Source of the DNA: Hydrogenophaga sp.
GTDB taxonomy: Bacteria > Pseudomonadota > Gammaproteobacteria > Burkholderiales > Burkholderiaceae_C
Assembly (NCBI RefSeq): GCF_030373225.1
Contig: NZ_JAUCZG010000003.1
Coordinates: forward strand, 124,001 to 188,000
Direction of reading: 5' to 3'
DNA: 64,000 nt
Under the pieces are notes generated by a model. It was not told the origin of the DNA and ran no database searches. It saw only the letters and a list, made by a program, of their open reading frames with translations. The position numbers were made by a program, and so were the translations under genes. Positions 38,161 through 47,198 of this stretch are shown here, one piece after another; the stretch's first letter is position 1, and every line of letters begins with the position of its first letter.

Positions 38161-39212
38161 CACGAATTCACTTGCGGTTTCACGCCGTCGAGATCGCTCC
38201 ACAGCAATTGCTGGTTGCGCTTGACGGCGCGCGTGAGCCGGGCGCCCACGAGACGGTCGAAATGCTGCACCGAAATCTCCCCCGAGCCCGGTCGCCGCGC
38301 CCAGATGTCGGCAGGCGTGACCACATGCCCGGCGGGCAGGTCGCGGTCGGCCACCATGGAGCCGCGTGCGAAACGGTACACATCTTCTTCGGGTGCCGTG
38401 CGCACCTTGGGGTTGTGCAGCGCGGTGTGGATCTCGCGCGATCGGTCGATCAGGAACTTGAGCTCGGCCGGGTCCATCGAGCAGGAGATGTCCGGGCCCT
38501 TGCGGTAGCGGGTGTCGGTGAAGTGACGCTCCAGGATGCAGGCGCCCAGGGCCACCGCCGAGAGCGCCATCTCGGGGCCGATGCTGTGGTCGGAGAAGCC
38601 GATCACCGCCCGCGGGAAGGCGTTCTTCAGTTCGGTGATGCCCTGCAGGCTCACGATCTCGGGTGGCGAGGGATAGAGGTTGGTGCACTCCAGCAGCGCA
38701 TAGTCCACCCCGGCATCGTCCAGCGCCTGCACCGAGGGCCGCATGCCGTCGATGGTCTGCATGCCGGTGCTCATGATGATGGGCCGCCCGAAGCTGGCGA
38801 TGTGGCGGATCAGCGGCACGTGGTTGCATTCGCCCGAGCCGATCTTGAACGCGGACACACCGATGTCGTTGAGGAAGTCGGCCGCGGCGCGCGAGAACGG
38901 GGTGGAGATGTAGATCATGCCGAGCGACTCGGCATGTTTCTTGAGCGCGATTTCGTCGTCTTTCGAGAGCGCGCATTCTTCCATCACGTCCCAGATCGAT
39001 TTGTCGGCATTGGGCGGAAAGATCTGTTTCGCCTCGTCGGTCATCTCGTCGTCGACGAAGTGCGTCTGGTGCTTGACCATTTCGCAGCCGGCGCGGTGGG
39101 CTGCAAGCACCATGCCTTTGGCCACCTCCAGGCTGCCGCCATGGTTGATGCCGATTTCGGCCACGACCAGCGGGGGGTGTGCGGGAGAGATGTCGCGGTG
39201 GGCGATTTTCAT
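38160..39212 (-). CDS. neuB: N-acetylneuraminate (sialic/nonulosonic acid) synthase
   Basis: Enzyme of 350 residues condensing ManNAc (or analogue) with PEP. The TIM barrel shows VVAEIGINHGG, MVKHQTHFVDDEM, STGMQTI, LLECTNLYPSP, and ERHFTDTRYRKGPDISCSMD; the C-terminal SAF antifreeze-like domain starts around GSMVADRDLPAGHV. The GPDISCSMDP stretch is close to what I remember of the meningococcal NeuB group, favouring Neu5Ac over legionaminate, but this is judged by eye. Its ATG overlaps the upstream glycosyltransferase gene by four bases. Confidence 0.9.
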   Translation of the reverse strand: MKIAHRDISPAHPPLVVAEIGINHGGSLEVAKGMVLAAHRAGCEMVKHQTHFVDDEMTDEAKQIFPPNADKSIWDVMEECALSKDDEIALKKHAESLGMIYISTPFSRAAADFLNDIGVSAFKIGSGECNHVPLIRHIASFGRPIIMSTGMQTIDGMRPSVQALDDAGVDYALLECTNLYPSPPEIVSLQGITELKNAFPRAVIGFSDHSIGPEMALSAVALGACILERHFTDTRYRKGPDISCSMDPAELKFLIDRSREIHTALHNPKVRTAPEEDVYRFARGSMVADRDLPAGHVVTPADIWARRPGSGEISVQHFDRLVGARLTRAVKRNQQLLWSDLDGVKPQVNS

Positions 39213-40144
39213 GAAGGCCTCTTGCCAATGGCGTCGGGGGATTGCAGGGAACCGGCGTAGAACGCCTGGATTCTGGAGCGCATGAAACCCAGCGTCTTTT
39301 CACTCCAGATCAGCTTGCGCGATTTTTCGTCAACGATCACATCGCCCTCTTTCAGCGAGAGCAGTTTCTCGGGCTTGATCATCAGCCCGTTGAGCGTGAC
39401 GGCCACCAGTGCGCTGCGCCGGCGCTGCACCCAGGGCAGGCGCGCCTTGATGTAGAGCCAGAAGCCCCAATGGAACATGTACTCGCCGGGAAACTTGACC
39501 GCGAAGGTGCCGGGAATGCGCACCATGTGCTCCTGCGCCACCCAACTGATGAAACGTTCGTCGGCCGCCATGGGGCGAAACTCCAGGCGCGGGTACTGCT
39601 CCAGCAGCGCCTTGAACCGCTCGGCAATGAAATGGCATTCGGCCGGGTGATAGATCACGAAAGACGAGTTGCCGCGCGCGTATCGGCGGCGATTGGTCCA
39701 GCGGTAGAGGGTGCGTCCGATCCAGCCGAACGGGATGATGGCGCTGTGCAGGATCGCCACGGTCTGCCGGTTCTCCATCAAGGCCAGGCCGGTGCCCAGG
39801 TCCCCCAGCACGATGGTGTCCAGATCGACATAGATCGCGGGCAGGTCGGTGGGCACGATGCCGTGCTCGAACATCACCAGCTTGGCCTGGCAGCCCGAGG
39901 TCTTGAGCCTGTCCTGCAGCCAGTAGTCGGGAAACCGGACCAGCCCGATGGCATCGGCCAGGCCGGCGTGTTCGCGGTCCGAGATCAGGATGAAGCGCGG
40001 TGGCGACGAGGCCTTGTCGGCGATGCTGCGCGCGAGGTTGTTGATGAGCGAGGTGGGGTACTTCGTGCCCCAGCAGATCATCACGCACTGCCAGGTGGGC
40101 GCGGCGTACAGGTCCAGGTGATCGGTGTTCGGCTCACTCGCCAT
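39209..40144 (-). CDS. Putative glycosyltransferase (GT-A-like)
   Basis: Protein of 311 residues. MICWGTKYPTSLINNLARSI near the start and the acidic YVDLDTIVLGDL (a DxD motif, near 105-116) suggest a metal-dependent GT-A transferase. No sialyltransferase motif is seen. No membrane segment. It overlaps neuA by 11 bases upstream and neuB by four downstream, so it is surely part of the glycan operon. Donor and acceptor are unknown. Confidence 0.7.
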   Translation of the reverse strand: MASEPNTDHLDLYAAPTWQCVMICWGTKYPTSLINNLARSIADKASSPPRFILISDREHAGLADAIGLVRFPDYWLQDRLKTSGCQAKLVMFEHGIVPTDLPAIYVDLDTIVLGDLGTGLALMENRQTVAILHSAIIPFGWIGRTLYRWTNRRRYARGNSSFVIYHPAECHFIAERFKALLEQYPRLEFRPMAADERFISWVAQEHMVRIPGTFAVKFPGEYMFHWGFWLYIKARLPWVQRRRSALVAVTLNGLMIKPEKLLSLKEGDVIVDEKSRKLIWSEKTLGFMRSRIQAFYAGSLQSPDAIGKRPS

Positions 40145-40823
40145 GCGCGGCCCCCAGCGCGGCTTCGCAGCGTTCGAAGTCCTCCAGCGAGTCGATGTCC
40201 TGGCTGCGTTCCACCGGCATCTCCACCACCCCGATGCGCTCGGAGACGAAGCTGCCGCTGGCCACGAAACGTTCGGCGTTCAACACATAGAGCGCACCGT
40301 TGGGACGCACCACCGGCGGCAGGCTCTGACGATTGGCGAAGCAATAGGCCGGATCCGACAGCGGCTGGAATCGGTTGCCGCGCAGCGTGCCCCACTTGAG
40401 CACACCCCGATCGGCGCTCGTGACCGACATCACCAGTTCGAAATAGCCACCGGCAAACACCGCCAGCGCGGCGTCGATGTCGCTGCACCGGCGCAGTGGC
40501 GAAGTGGCCTGCAGCAACACCACCGTGCCGTGGCAGTCGGCGGCGTGCAGCGCGTGTTGCAGCACCGGGGCCATGGGCACGCTGTCGCCCGAGAGTTCGG
40601 ACGGGCGCTCCACCAGCGTCACCTCGGCAGGCAGTTCGGCCCACAGCACCTCGGGGATGTCGGTCGTGATCACCACGCGCGAAGCGCCGGCCTGCAGCGC
40701 CTGGTCCACCGCATGGCGGTACAGGGGCTTGCCGGCCAGCGGGCGGATGTTTTTGGAGGGCAGGCCCTTGGATCCGGCGCGCAGTGGAATGACTGCGGTC
40801 CAGGCCGGCGTGGGAAGGGGCAT
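40134..40823 (-). CDS. neuA: Acylneuraminate (CMP-nonulosonate) cytidylyltransferase
   Basis: Cytidylyltransferase of 229 residues that activates the NeuB product with CTP. The signature IPLRAGSKGLPSKNI is at residues 12-26, followed by PLYRHAVDQAL and LQATSPLR. The ATG at 40823 (MPLPTPAW) is chosen; the longer frame runs antisense into the GT30 gene. It is the first gene of the minus-strand glycan operon. With neuB and neuC it completes a CMP-sialic-acid-type pathway. Confidence 0.9.
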   Translation of the reverse strand: MPLPTPAWTAVIPLRAGSKGLPSKNIRPLAGKPLYRHAVDQALQAGASRVVITTDIPEVLWAELPAEVTLVERPSELSGDSVPMAPVLQHALHAADCHGTVVLLQATSPLRRCSDIDAALAVFAGGYFELVMSVTSADRGVLKWGTLRGNRFQPLSDPAYCFANRQSLPPVVRPNGALYVLNAERFVASGSFVSERIGVVEMPVERSQDIDSLEDFERCEAALGAAHGE

Positions 40824-40877
40824 CGGTGGGGTTCCTGTGTGGAAGGCGGCCCGCTGGGAGGGCCTGCCTGAGGGCGT

Positions 40878-40888
40878 AACTATACTGA
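40878..40888. promoter_or_regulatory. Possible bidirectional promoter core between neuA and the GT30 pair
   Basis: AACTATACTGA reads TATACT on the plus strand (40881-40886) and TATAGT on the minus strand, the most AT-rich part of the 133-base divergent gap. No convincing -35 element is seen on either side. Confidence 0.3.
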
Positions 40889-40956
40889 ATGGCCTTCGTC
40901 CGGAGCCCCTGGCGCGACGCGCAGGCACCCCCGCCCGTACCGTATCGTCCCCACTG

Positions 40957-42354
40957 ATGGCATCCCCCTCCTCCACGTCCACCGCCGCCCGCCCGTTTCC
41001 GCCCAGCTGGCGGCTGTCGTTGCTGATCGGCGTGTACGAGGCGCTGTGGCACCTGCTGCTGCCGGTGTTCCTGCTGTTCTTGTGGCAACGCGGCCGGCGC
41101 GAGCCGCTGTACAGGGCGCACTGGAGCGAGCGTTTCGGTGCGGCGCCCACCGGGCCGGACCGCCCGGTCTGGGTCCACTCGGCCTCCATGGGCGAGCTGC
41201 GCGGCGCCGCACCGCTGGTGCATGCCCTGCTGGCGGCGGGGTATCCGGTCTTCATCACCACGCTCACGCCGGCGGGCCGCACGGCGGCCCACACATTGTT
41301 TGCCGAAGCGATGGCGCAGCAGCGCCTGCGGGTGAGCTACGTGCCGTTCGAGCTCGGCTGGGCGGTGCGCCGGCTGATCCGGCGGGTGCACCCGCGCGCG
41401 GCACTCATGACCGAGATCGACACCTGGCCGGTGTTGCTCGCCACCATCCGCCGCCAGGGCGTGCCGCTGGCCATGGCGAACGCCCAGTACCCGAAGAAGA
41501 GCATCGTGCGCGACCGGAAATGGGGCGGCTTTCGCGCCGGCATCTTCCAGGCCTACGAGCTGGTGCTGTGCAAGTCCGAAACCCACGCCCGGCGCTTTCG
41601 CGACGTGGGTTGCGCGCAGGTGGTGATCGCGGGCGAGACCCGCTTCGACCTCCCGGTGTCGCCGCAGCAGATCGCTGCCGCGCGGGCCCTGCTCGAACCC
41701 TGGCAGCTCGCCACGGCCTCCTGCGGGCAGCGGCCGGTGCTGTGTTTCGCCAGCGCCATCGTGGGCGAAGACGAGCCGTTCATCGACGCGATCCGGCAGG
41801 TGCAGGCGGGTCTGCAGGCCGCGGGCCTGCCGCCACCGCTGGTGGTCTACGTGCCGCGCAGCCCGCAGCGTTTTGATGCGGTGGTGCAGCTGTTTGAGGC
41901 GGCGGGCCTGCGCGTGGCGCGCCGCAGCCGCATGCTCGACGCCGCGCTGCAGCCCACACCCGATGCGCCCGACATGGCCGCCGTGGACGTGCTCATGGGC
42001 GACTCGCTGGGCGAGATGTATTTCTACCTCGCGCTCGCGCAGGTGGTGGTGGTGGGCGCGTCTTTCGTGCCGATGGGCGCGCACAACGTGATCGAACCGC
42101 TGGCGCTGAAGAAGCCGGTGATGGTCGGACCCAGCATCTGGGGCATCGAATACCCGGGCGTCGAAGCGCTGGCCGCGGGGGTGCTGCAACAGCACCTGAC
42201 GATCGCCAGCCTCGCGGCCGCGCTGGTGCAACTGCTCACCTCACCCGCTGACTACGCACGCGCCATGGCGGGCGCCGATGCGTTTTACGCCGAACACGGC
42301 GGCGCCACCGCCAGGCACATGGCCACCCTCGTGCCCTGGCTGGAAACCCGATGA
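40957..42354 (+). CDS. waaA: Kdo transferase family (GT30) protein, first of two
   Basis: GT30 glycosyltransferase of 465 residues, of the family that adds Kdo from CMP-Kdo to lipid A. The N-terminal membrane helix LLLPVFLLFLWQRGR precedes VWVHSASMGELRGAAPL, which carries the catalytic-type Glu. MTEIDTWPVLL, NAQYPKKS, GETRFDLPV, and VVGASFVPMGAHNVIEPL match the KdtA order. The residues differ from the classic ETELWPN and GGHNPLE, so it is a diverged member. The ATG at 40957 is chosen because the helix and family start follow. It overlaps the second GT30 gene by four bases (ATGA). Confidence 0.8.
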   Translation: MASPSSTSTAARPFPPSWRLSLLIGVYEALWHLLLPVFLLFLWQRGRREPLYRAHWSERFGAAPTGPDRPVWVHSASMGELRGAAPLVHALLAAGYPVFITTLTPAGRTAAHTLFAEAMAQQRLRVSYVPFELGWAVRRLIRRVHPRAALMTEIDTWPVLLATIRRQGVPLAMANAQYPKKSIVRDRKWGGFRAGIFQAYELVLCKSETHARRFRDVGCAQVVIAGETRFDLPVSPQQIAAARALLEPWQLATASCGQRPVLCFASAIVGEDEPFIDAIRQVQAGLQAAGLPPPLVVYVPRSPQRFDAVVQLFEAAGLRVARRSRMLDAALQPTPDAPDMAAVDVLMGDSLGEMYFYLALAQVVVVGASFVPMGAHNVIEPLALKKPVMVGPSIWGIEYPGVEALAAGVLQQHLTIASLAAALVQLLTSPADYARAMAGADAFYAEHGGATARHMATLVPWLETR

Positions 42355-43631
42355 CACCGGTGCGCCAGCCCCGGGCCCTGCAGGCCTACCTGGTGGTGGC
42401 CCGGCTGCTCGCGCCGGTCTGGCACAAGGGCTTGCAGCGGCGTTTGCTGCGCGGCAAGGAAACGCCACGCAGCGTGCGACAGAAACTGGGCAGCGAATAC
42501 GCCGACCGTCCCGGCGGCACCCTGGTCTGGGGCCACGCGGTGGGGGTGGGCGAATCGATGGCGCTGGCCGGCCTGTTCGCCCGGCTCGGCGAGCAGCGCC
42601 CTGACTGCAGCTTCCTCATCACCACCACCGCGCGCACCTCGGGTGATGCGCTGCGCACCACCGGCCTGCCGGCGCGTTGCCAGCACCAGTTCGCCCCGGT
42701 CGACACGCCCGAGGCCGTCGCGCGTTTCCTCGATCACTGGCGGCCGTCGCTGGCCTTGTGGTGCGAGATGGACCTGTGGCCCGCGCTGATCGCCGAAACC
42801 GACGCGCGTGCGATCCCGCGCGTGCTGGTCAACGCGCGCCTGTCGCCCGAATCGCTGGCCAGGCGCCGCTGGGGCCGCTGGTTGTACCAGGCCCTGTTGC
42901 CCGGTTTTCGCGACCTGTTTGCACAGAACGAGGCCACCGCCGACGCGCTGCTGGCGCTGGGCGCACCGCGCGAACGGATCACGGTGAGCGGCACGATCAA
43001 GGCGCTGGTGCCCCCGCTGGGCTGCGATGCGGAGGACCTGCAGACCTGGCAGCAAGCCCTGACGGGCCGTCCTGTGTGGTTGCTCGCGTCCAGCCACCCG
43101 GGCGAGGAAGCCTTGGCCCTCGCGGCGCATGCGCGGCTGCGCGAACAGCGGCCCGATGCGCTGCTGGTGATCGCACCGCGCGCTCCCGCGCGCGGGCTGG
43201 AAGTGGCCACGCTCGCCGCCACAGCGGGTCTGCAGGACGTCCCGTTGCGCAGCACCGGTGCCCACGTCGCCACCCGCTGCCCGGTCTACATCGCCGACAC
43301 CATCGGCGAGATGGGGTTGTGGTACCGGCTCGCGCCGGTGGCCCTGGTGGGCGGCTCGTTCGCCAGCGTGGGCGGCCACAACCCGCACGAACCTCTGGCG
43401 CTGGGCTGCGCCGTGCTGCATGGGCCCAACGTGTGGAACTTTGCCGAAAGCTATGAGCGCCTGGACAGCCTGCGCCAGGCCCGGCGGGTGGGCAGCGAGG
43501 CCGAGGTGGCGCAGGAAGTGGCTGCGGTGTGGGGAAGCAACCGGCCGGTGAACACCGCGGCCCTGGTGGACGCACAGGCCGAAGCGGTGATCGAGCGCGT
43601 TCTGGGCCACCTGCCCGATCCGGCGGTTTGA
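42351..43631 (+). CDS. Kdo transferase family (GT30) protein, second of two
   Basis: GT30 protein of 426 residues, paralogous to the gene just before it. Motifs: LVWGHAVGVGESMALA (catalytic-type Glu), LALWCEMDLWPALIA, VNARLSPES, AQNEATADALLALGA, SSHPGEEALALAAH, and DTIGEMGLWYRLAPVALVGG with GGHNPHEPLALG. These are closer to the classic KdtA C-terminal motifs than those of the first copy. It has no strong N-terminal membrane helix. Either gene could be the true lipid A Kdo transferase; the other may add a second Kdo or another ulosonic acid. Confidence 0.78.
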   Translation: MTPVRQPRALQAYLVVARLLAPVWHKGLQRRLLRGKETPRSVRQKLGSEYADRPGGTLVWGHAVGVGESMALAGLFARLGEQRPDCSFLITTTARTSGDALRTTGLPARCQHQFAPVDTPEAVARFLDHWRPSLALWCEMDLWPALIAETDARAIPRVLVNARLSPESLARRRWGRWLYQALLPGFRDLFAQNEATADALLALGAPRERITVSGTIKALVPPLGCDAEDLQTWQQALTGRPVWLLASSHPGEEALALAAHARLREQRPDALLVIAPRAPARGLEVATLAATAGLQDVPLRSTGAHVATRCPVYIADTIGEMGLWYRLAPVALVGGSFASVGGHNPHEPLALGCAVLHGPNVWNFAESYERLDSLRQARRVGSEAEVAQEVAAVWGSNRPVNTAALVDAQAEAVIERVLGHLPDPAV

Positions 43632-43662
43632 GGGAACCCGCCAGCGGCGGGGGTGAACCCGC

Positions 43663-45045
43663 TCAGTGCGCGCTGGCGCCCACCACAGCGTCGGGCTTGG
43701 CCTGCTTGAGCAAGGCCAGCATCACCGCTTCGATGCGGTGCAGCGCTTCGGTGGTCTGCCCCTCGAAGCGCAACACCAGCACCGGCGTGGTGTTGGAGGC
43801 GCGGATCAGGCCGAAACCATCGGGCCAGTCCACCCGCACACCGTCGATGGTGGACAGCTTCGCCGGCGCGTCGAACTTCGCCAGGGCCACCAGCTTCTCC
43901 ACCACCGCGTGCGGCTCGCCTTCGGCGCAGGCCACGTTGAGTTCGGGCGTGCTGAAGCTGGTGGGCAAGGCATTGAGCACGTCGCTGGCGTCCGGGCTGC
44001 GGCTCACGATCTCGAGCAGGCGCGCGCCGGCGTAGGTGCCGTCGTCGAAGCCATACCAGCGCTCCTTGAAAAAGATGTGGCCGCTCATCTCGCCGCCCAG
44101 CGGGCTGTCGAGTTCCTTCATGCGGGCCTTGATCAGCGAATGACCGGTCTTGTAGATGTGGGCCACGCCGCCGGCCGCTTCAATGGCCGGGGCCAGCCGC
44201 TGCGAGCACTTGACGTCGAACACGATGTCGCCACCGGGCACGCGCGAGAGCACGTCCTGGGAGAACAGGATCATCTGGCGGTCGGGGTAGATGTTGGAGC
44301 CGTCCTTGGTGACGATGCCCAGGCGGTCACCGTCGCCATCGAAGGCCAGGCCGAGTTCGGCATCGGTTTCGCGCAGCGCGCGCATCACGTCCTGCAGGTT
44401 TTCCGGCTTGCTCGGATCCGGGTGGTGGTTGGGGAAGTTGCCGTCCACCTCGCTGAACAGCTCGACCACCTCGCAGCCGAGCGCGCGAAAGATCGCGGGC
44501 GCCGAGGCGCCGGCCACACCGTTGCCACAGTCCACCACGATCTTCATCGGGCGCGAGAGTTTGATGTCACCGACGATGCGCGCCTGGTAGGCCGCCTGCA
44601 CATTGATCAGGCGCACCCGCCCGCCATCGGCACGCCGGTGTGTCTCGGCTTCCATGGTCTTGCGCAAGGCCTGGATGTCGTCACCGTAGATGGCGCGCCC
44701 GGCCAGCACCATCTTGAAACCGTTGTAGTCCCTGGGGTTGTGGCTGCCCGTGACCTGGATGCCGCTGTTGCACAGCGTGGCGGCAGCGAAATACAGCATG
44801 GGCGTGGTCGCCAGACCGATGTCGATCACGTCCACCCCGGCGGCGACCAGTCCACGGATCAGCGCTGCCGACAGGGCCGGCCCACTCAGGCGCCCGTCGC
44901 GCCCCACCGCCACGGACGTTTCGCCCAGGCTCATGGCCTGGGTGCCGAAAGCCAGCCCCAGCGCCTCGGCCACGTCTTCGTTGAGCGCGGTCGGGGTCAC
45001 GCCGCGGATGTCGTAGGCCTTGAAGATCGAGGGGGTGACTTGCAT
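43663..45045 (-). CDS. manB: Phosphomannomutase / phosphoglucomutase
   Basis: Alpha-D-phosphohexomutase of 460 residues (AlgC type) that interconverts hexose-6- and hexose-1-phosphates. The four domains are complete: the phosphoserine loop VTGSHNPRDYNG (S101), the metal loop AFDGDGDRLG, the sugar-specificity loop GGEMSGH, and the phosphate-binding RASNTTPVLVLRFE. It is convergent with the GT30 pair. It would supply mannose-1-phosphate for ManC at 94-1530, and possibly glucose-1-phosphate. Confidence 0.94.
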   Translation of the reverse strand: MQVTPSIFKAYDIRGVTPTALNEDVAEALGLAFGTQAMSLGETSVAVGRDGRLSGPALSAALIRGLVAAGVDVIDIGLATTPMLYFAAATLCNSGIQVTGSHNPRDYNGFKMVLAGRAIYGDDIQALRKTMEAETHRRADGGRVRLINVQAAYQARIVGDIKLSRPMKIVVDCGNGVAGASAPAIFRALGCEVVELFSEVDGNFPNHHPDPSKPENLQDVMRALRETDAELGLAFDGDGDRLGIVTKDGSNIYPDRQMILFSQDVLSRVPGGDIVFDVKCSQRLAPAIEAAGGVAHIYKTGHSLIKARMKELDSPLGGEMSGHIFFKERWYGFDDGTYAGARLLEIVSRSPDASDVLNALPTSFSTPELNVACAEGEPHAVVEKLVALAKFDAPAKLSTIDGVRVDWPDGFGLIRASNTTPVLVLRFEGQTTEALHRIEAVMLALLKQAKPDAVVGASAH

Positions 45046-45159
45046 GAGGGTGTCCTGGGTTCGGGGGGTTGCCCATTGTAGGAGTGAGCTTTGCGGCGAA
45101 TGGAGTCACAGGTCCGGAAACGACCAGTCACGAAGCCCCGGTGCGCCTACCATTCACCC

Positions 45160-46674
45160 ATGGACGCCACCCGGACTCACCACGCCGACGCCCGCTATCT
45201 CGCGATGTGCTCACGCGACGCCCGCTTTGACGGCCGCTTCTTCACCGGCGTGACCTCCACCGGCATTTACTGCCGGCCAGTGTGCTCGGTGCGCACGCCC
45301 AAACGCGAGAACTGCCGTTTTTTTGACCACGCTGCACAGGCCGAACGCGCCGGCTTTCGCCCCTGTCTGCGCTGCCGACCGGAACTCGCCCCGCTGGACC
45401 GGGCCTGGTCGGCGCAGGACGCCGGCGACATCCTCATGGGCCAGGCCACCCGGCTGCTGGACGACCCGCAGCGCTGGCACCTGTCCACGGACACCGGCCC
45501 GTCGGTGGCCGAACTGGCCGCGCGCCTGGGCGTGAGCGACCGCCACCTGCGCCGGCTGTTTGAAACGCGCCTGGGCGTCTCGCCGTTGCAGTACCTGCTG
45601 ACCCGCAAGCTGCTGAGCGCCAAACAGCTGCTGGCCGACACGGCCTTGCCGGTCTCCGGGGTGGCACAGGCCAGCGGCTTTGCCAGCGTGCGCCGTTTCA
45701 ACGCGGCGTTTCGCGCCCACTATGGGCTCAAGCCCACCGAGTTGCGCCGCAGCGCGCCATCACCGGGCCTGGGCAGTGCGGTGCGCCTGGGCTGGCGTCC
45801 GCCGTTCGATGCACGGGCCCTGCTGGGCTTCATGGCCACGCGGCAGATGCCGGGCGCCGAACATGTCGATCTCGACCGTTTGACGCTGGCACGCACGGTG
45901 CGGCTGGAATCGGCGGGTCGCATCCACACCGGCTGGTTGTCCGCCACGCTGGAGCCCGAGGCGCACCGGCTGTTGCTGCGCACCAGCGACAGCCTGCATG
46001 CGGTGCTGCCGGCGGTCATCTGGCGCGTGCGCGCGCTGTTCGATCTCGACGCCGACCCCCAGGCGATCAACGCCGCGTTGCAGGCCGACTTTCCTGGCGC
46101 CGACGGCCTGCGGGTGCCGGGGTGCTTCGATGGCTTCGAACTGGCCGTGCGGGCGGTGCTGGGCCAGCAGATCACGGTGGCCGCCGCACGCACACTGGCC
46201 ACCCGGCTGCTGGCGCGCTTCGGTGAGCCGCTGCGCACGGACCACCCCGACCTGCACCGCCTGTTTCCCGGCGCCGGCGTGCTGGCAGCGGCCGCGCCCG
46301 ACACACTGGGTGAACTCGGCATCGTGCGCCAGCGCCAGGCCGCCATCCAGGCGCTGGCCCGGGCGGTGGCCAGTGGTGCACTCGACCTGAGCCCGCATGC
46401 CGACCCGGCCAGCACCACGCAGGCGCTGGTGGCCCTGCCCGGCATCGGTGCCTGGACCGCCCAATACATTGCCATGCGCGCGCTGCGCTGGCCCGACGCC
46501 TGGCCGCAGGGCGACGTGGCACTGATCCAGTCGCTGGGCATCACCGGCAAGGGCCGGGCCGCGAGCGCCGAAGCCGACCACCTCGCTCTCGCGTGGCAGC
46601 CCTGGCGCAGCTACGCGGTCATCCGAACCTGGGCCGGCCTGTACCGCGCCCGACACGCCGAAACCCCAGCATGA
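45160..46674 (+). CDS. alkA: Ada/AlkA fusion: methylphosphotriester sensor + DNA-3-methyladenine glycosylase II
   Basis: Protein of 504 residues joining three parts. Residues 1-80 are the Ada N-terminal zinc domain, with C38, C42, C69 and C72 at the same numbers as in E. coli Ada; C38 is the methyl acceptor. Residues about 95-190 are an AraC-type HTH (AELAARLGVSDRHLRRLFET and QASGFASVRRFNAAF). Residues about 205-495 are AlkA: its N-terminal domain, then the HhH-GPD motif LPGIGAWTAQYIAMRALRWP with the catalytic Asp in PQGD. It both excises alkylated bases and probably activates the adaptive response. The stop overlaps ogt by four bases. Confidence 0.93.
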   Translation: MDATRTHHADARYLAMCSRDARFDGRFFTGVTSTGIYCRPVCSVRTPKRENCRFFDHAAQAERAGFRPCLRCRPELAPLDRAWSAQDAGDILMGQATRLLDDPQRWHLSTDTGPSVAELAARLGVSDRHLRRLFETRLGVSPLQYLLTRKLLSAKQLLADTALPVSGVAQASGFASVRRFNAAFRAHYGLKPTELRRSAPSPGLGSAVRLGWRPPFDARALLGFMATRQMPGAEHVDLDRLTLARTVRLESAGRIHTGWLSATLEPEAHRLLLRTSDSLHAVLPAVIWRVRALFDLDADPQAINAALQADFPGADGLRVPGCFDGFELAVRAVLGQQITVAAARTLATRLLARFGEPLRTDHPDLHRLFPGAGVLAAAAPDTLGELGIVRQRQAAIQALARAVASGALDLSPHADPASTTQALVALPGIGAWTAQYIAMRALRWPDAWPQGDVALIQSLGITGKGRAASAEADHLALAWQPWRSYAVIRTWAGLYRARHAETPA

Positions 46675-47186
46675 AACACGAAGCCCAGGCCGTTCAAGCC
46701 ACCATTGCGTCACCTCTGGGCGACATCCTCATCGCCGCCAGCGCACAAGGGCTGGTGGGCGTGTGGTTTCACGACCAGAAACACCTGCCCCTGGCCGAGG
46801 AACGGGCCCGCTGGCCGCAGCAGCCCGGGCACGCCGTGCTGCAGGCGGCCGCCAACCAGCTCGCGGGCTACTTCGCTGGCCGGCGAAGCACGTTCGACCT
46901 GCCGCTCGACCTGGGCCGCGGCACGGCGTTTCAGCAAAGCGTGTGGCAAGCCTTGCTCGAGATCCGGTGTGGAGACACGGCCAGCTACAGCGAGCTGGCA
47001 CAACGCATCGGCAAACCCCGGGCGGTGCGCGCGGTGGGCGCGGCGGTGGGGCGCAACCCGGTGAGCGTGATCGTGCCTTGCCACCGGGTGGTGGGCGCCG
47101 GTGGCGCACTCACCGGCTATGCTGGCGGCCTCCCCCGCAAGAGCGCCCTGCTCGAACTCGAGGCCAGCGGCCGGTCGCTGCCCTGA
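46671..47186 (+). CDS. ogt: Methylated-DNA-protein cysteine methyltransferase
   Basis: O6-alkylguanine repair protein of 171 residues. The active-site PCHRV carries C137, and the preceding GRNP and following GYAGG are typical. A short N-terminal Ogt domain is present. The ATG at 46671 overlaps the alkA stop (ATGA), so the two are translated together; separate Ogt replaces the C-terminal domain of classic Ada. Co-induction by the Ada-type domain is likely. Confidence 0.95.
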   Translation: MKHEAQAVQATIASPLGDILIAASAQGLVGVWFHDQKHLPLAEERARWPQQPGHAVLQAAANQLAGYFAGRRSTFDLPLDLGRGTAFQQSVWQALLEIRCGDTASYSELAQRIGKPRAVRAVGAAVGRNPVSVIVPCHRVVGAGGALTGYAGGLPRKSALLELEASGRSLP

Positions 47187-47198
47187 ACACCTGCTCCC

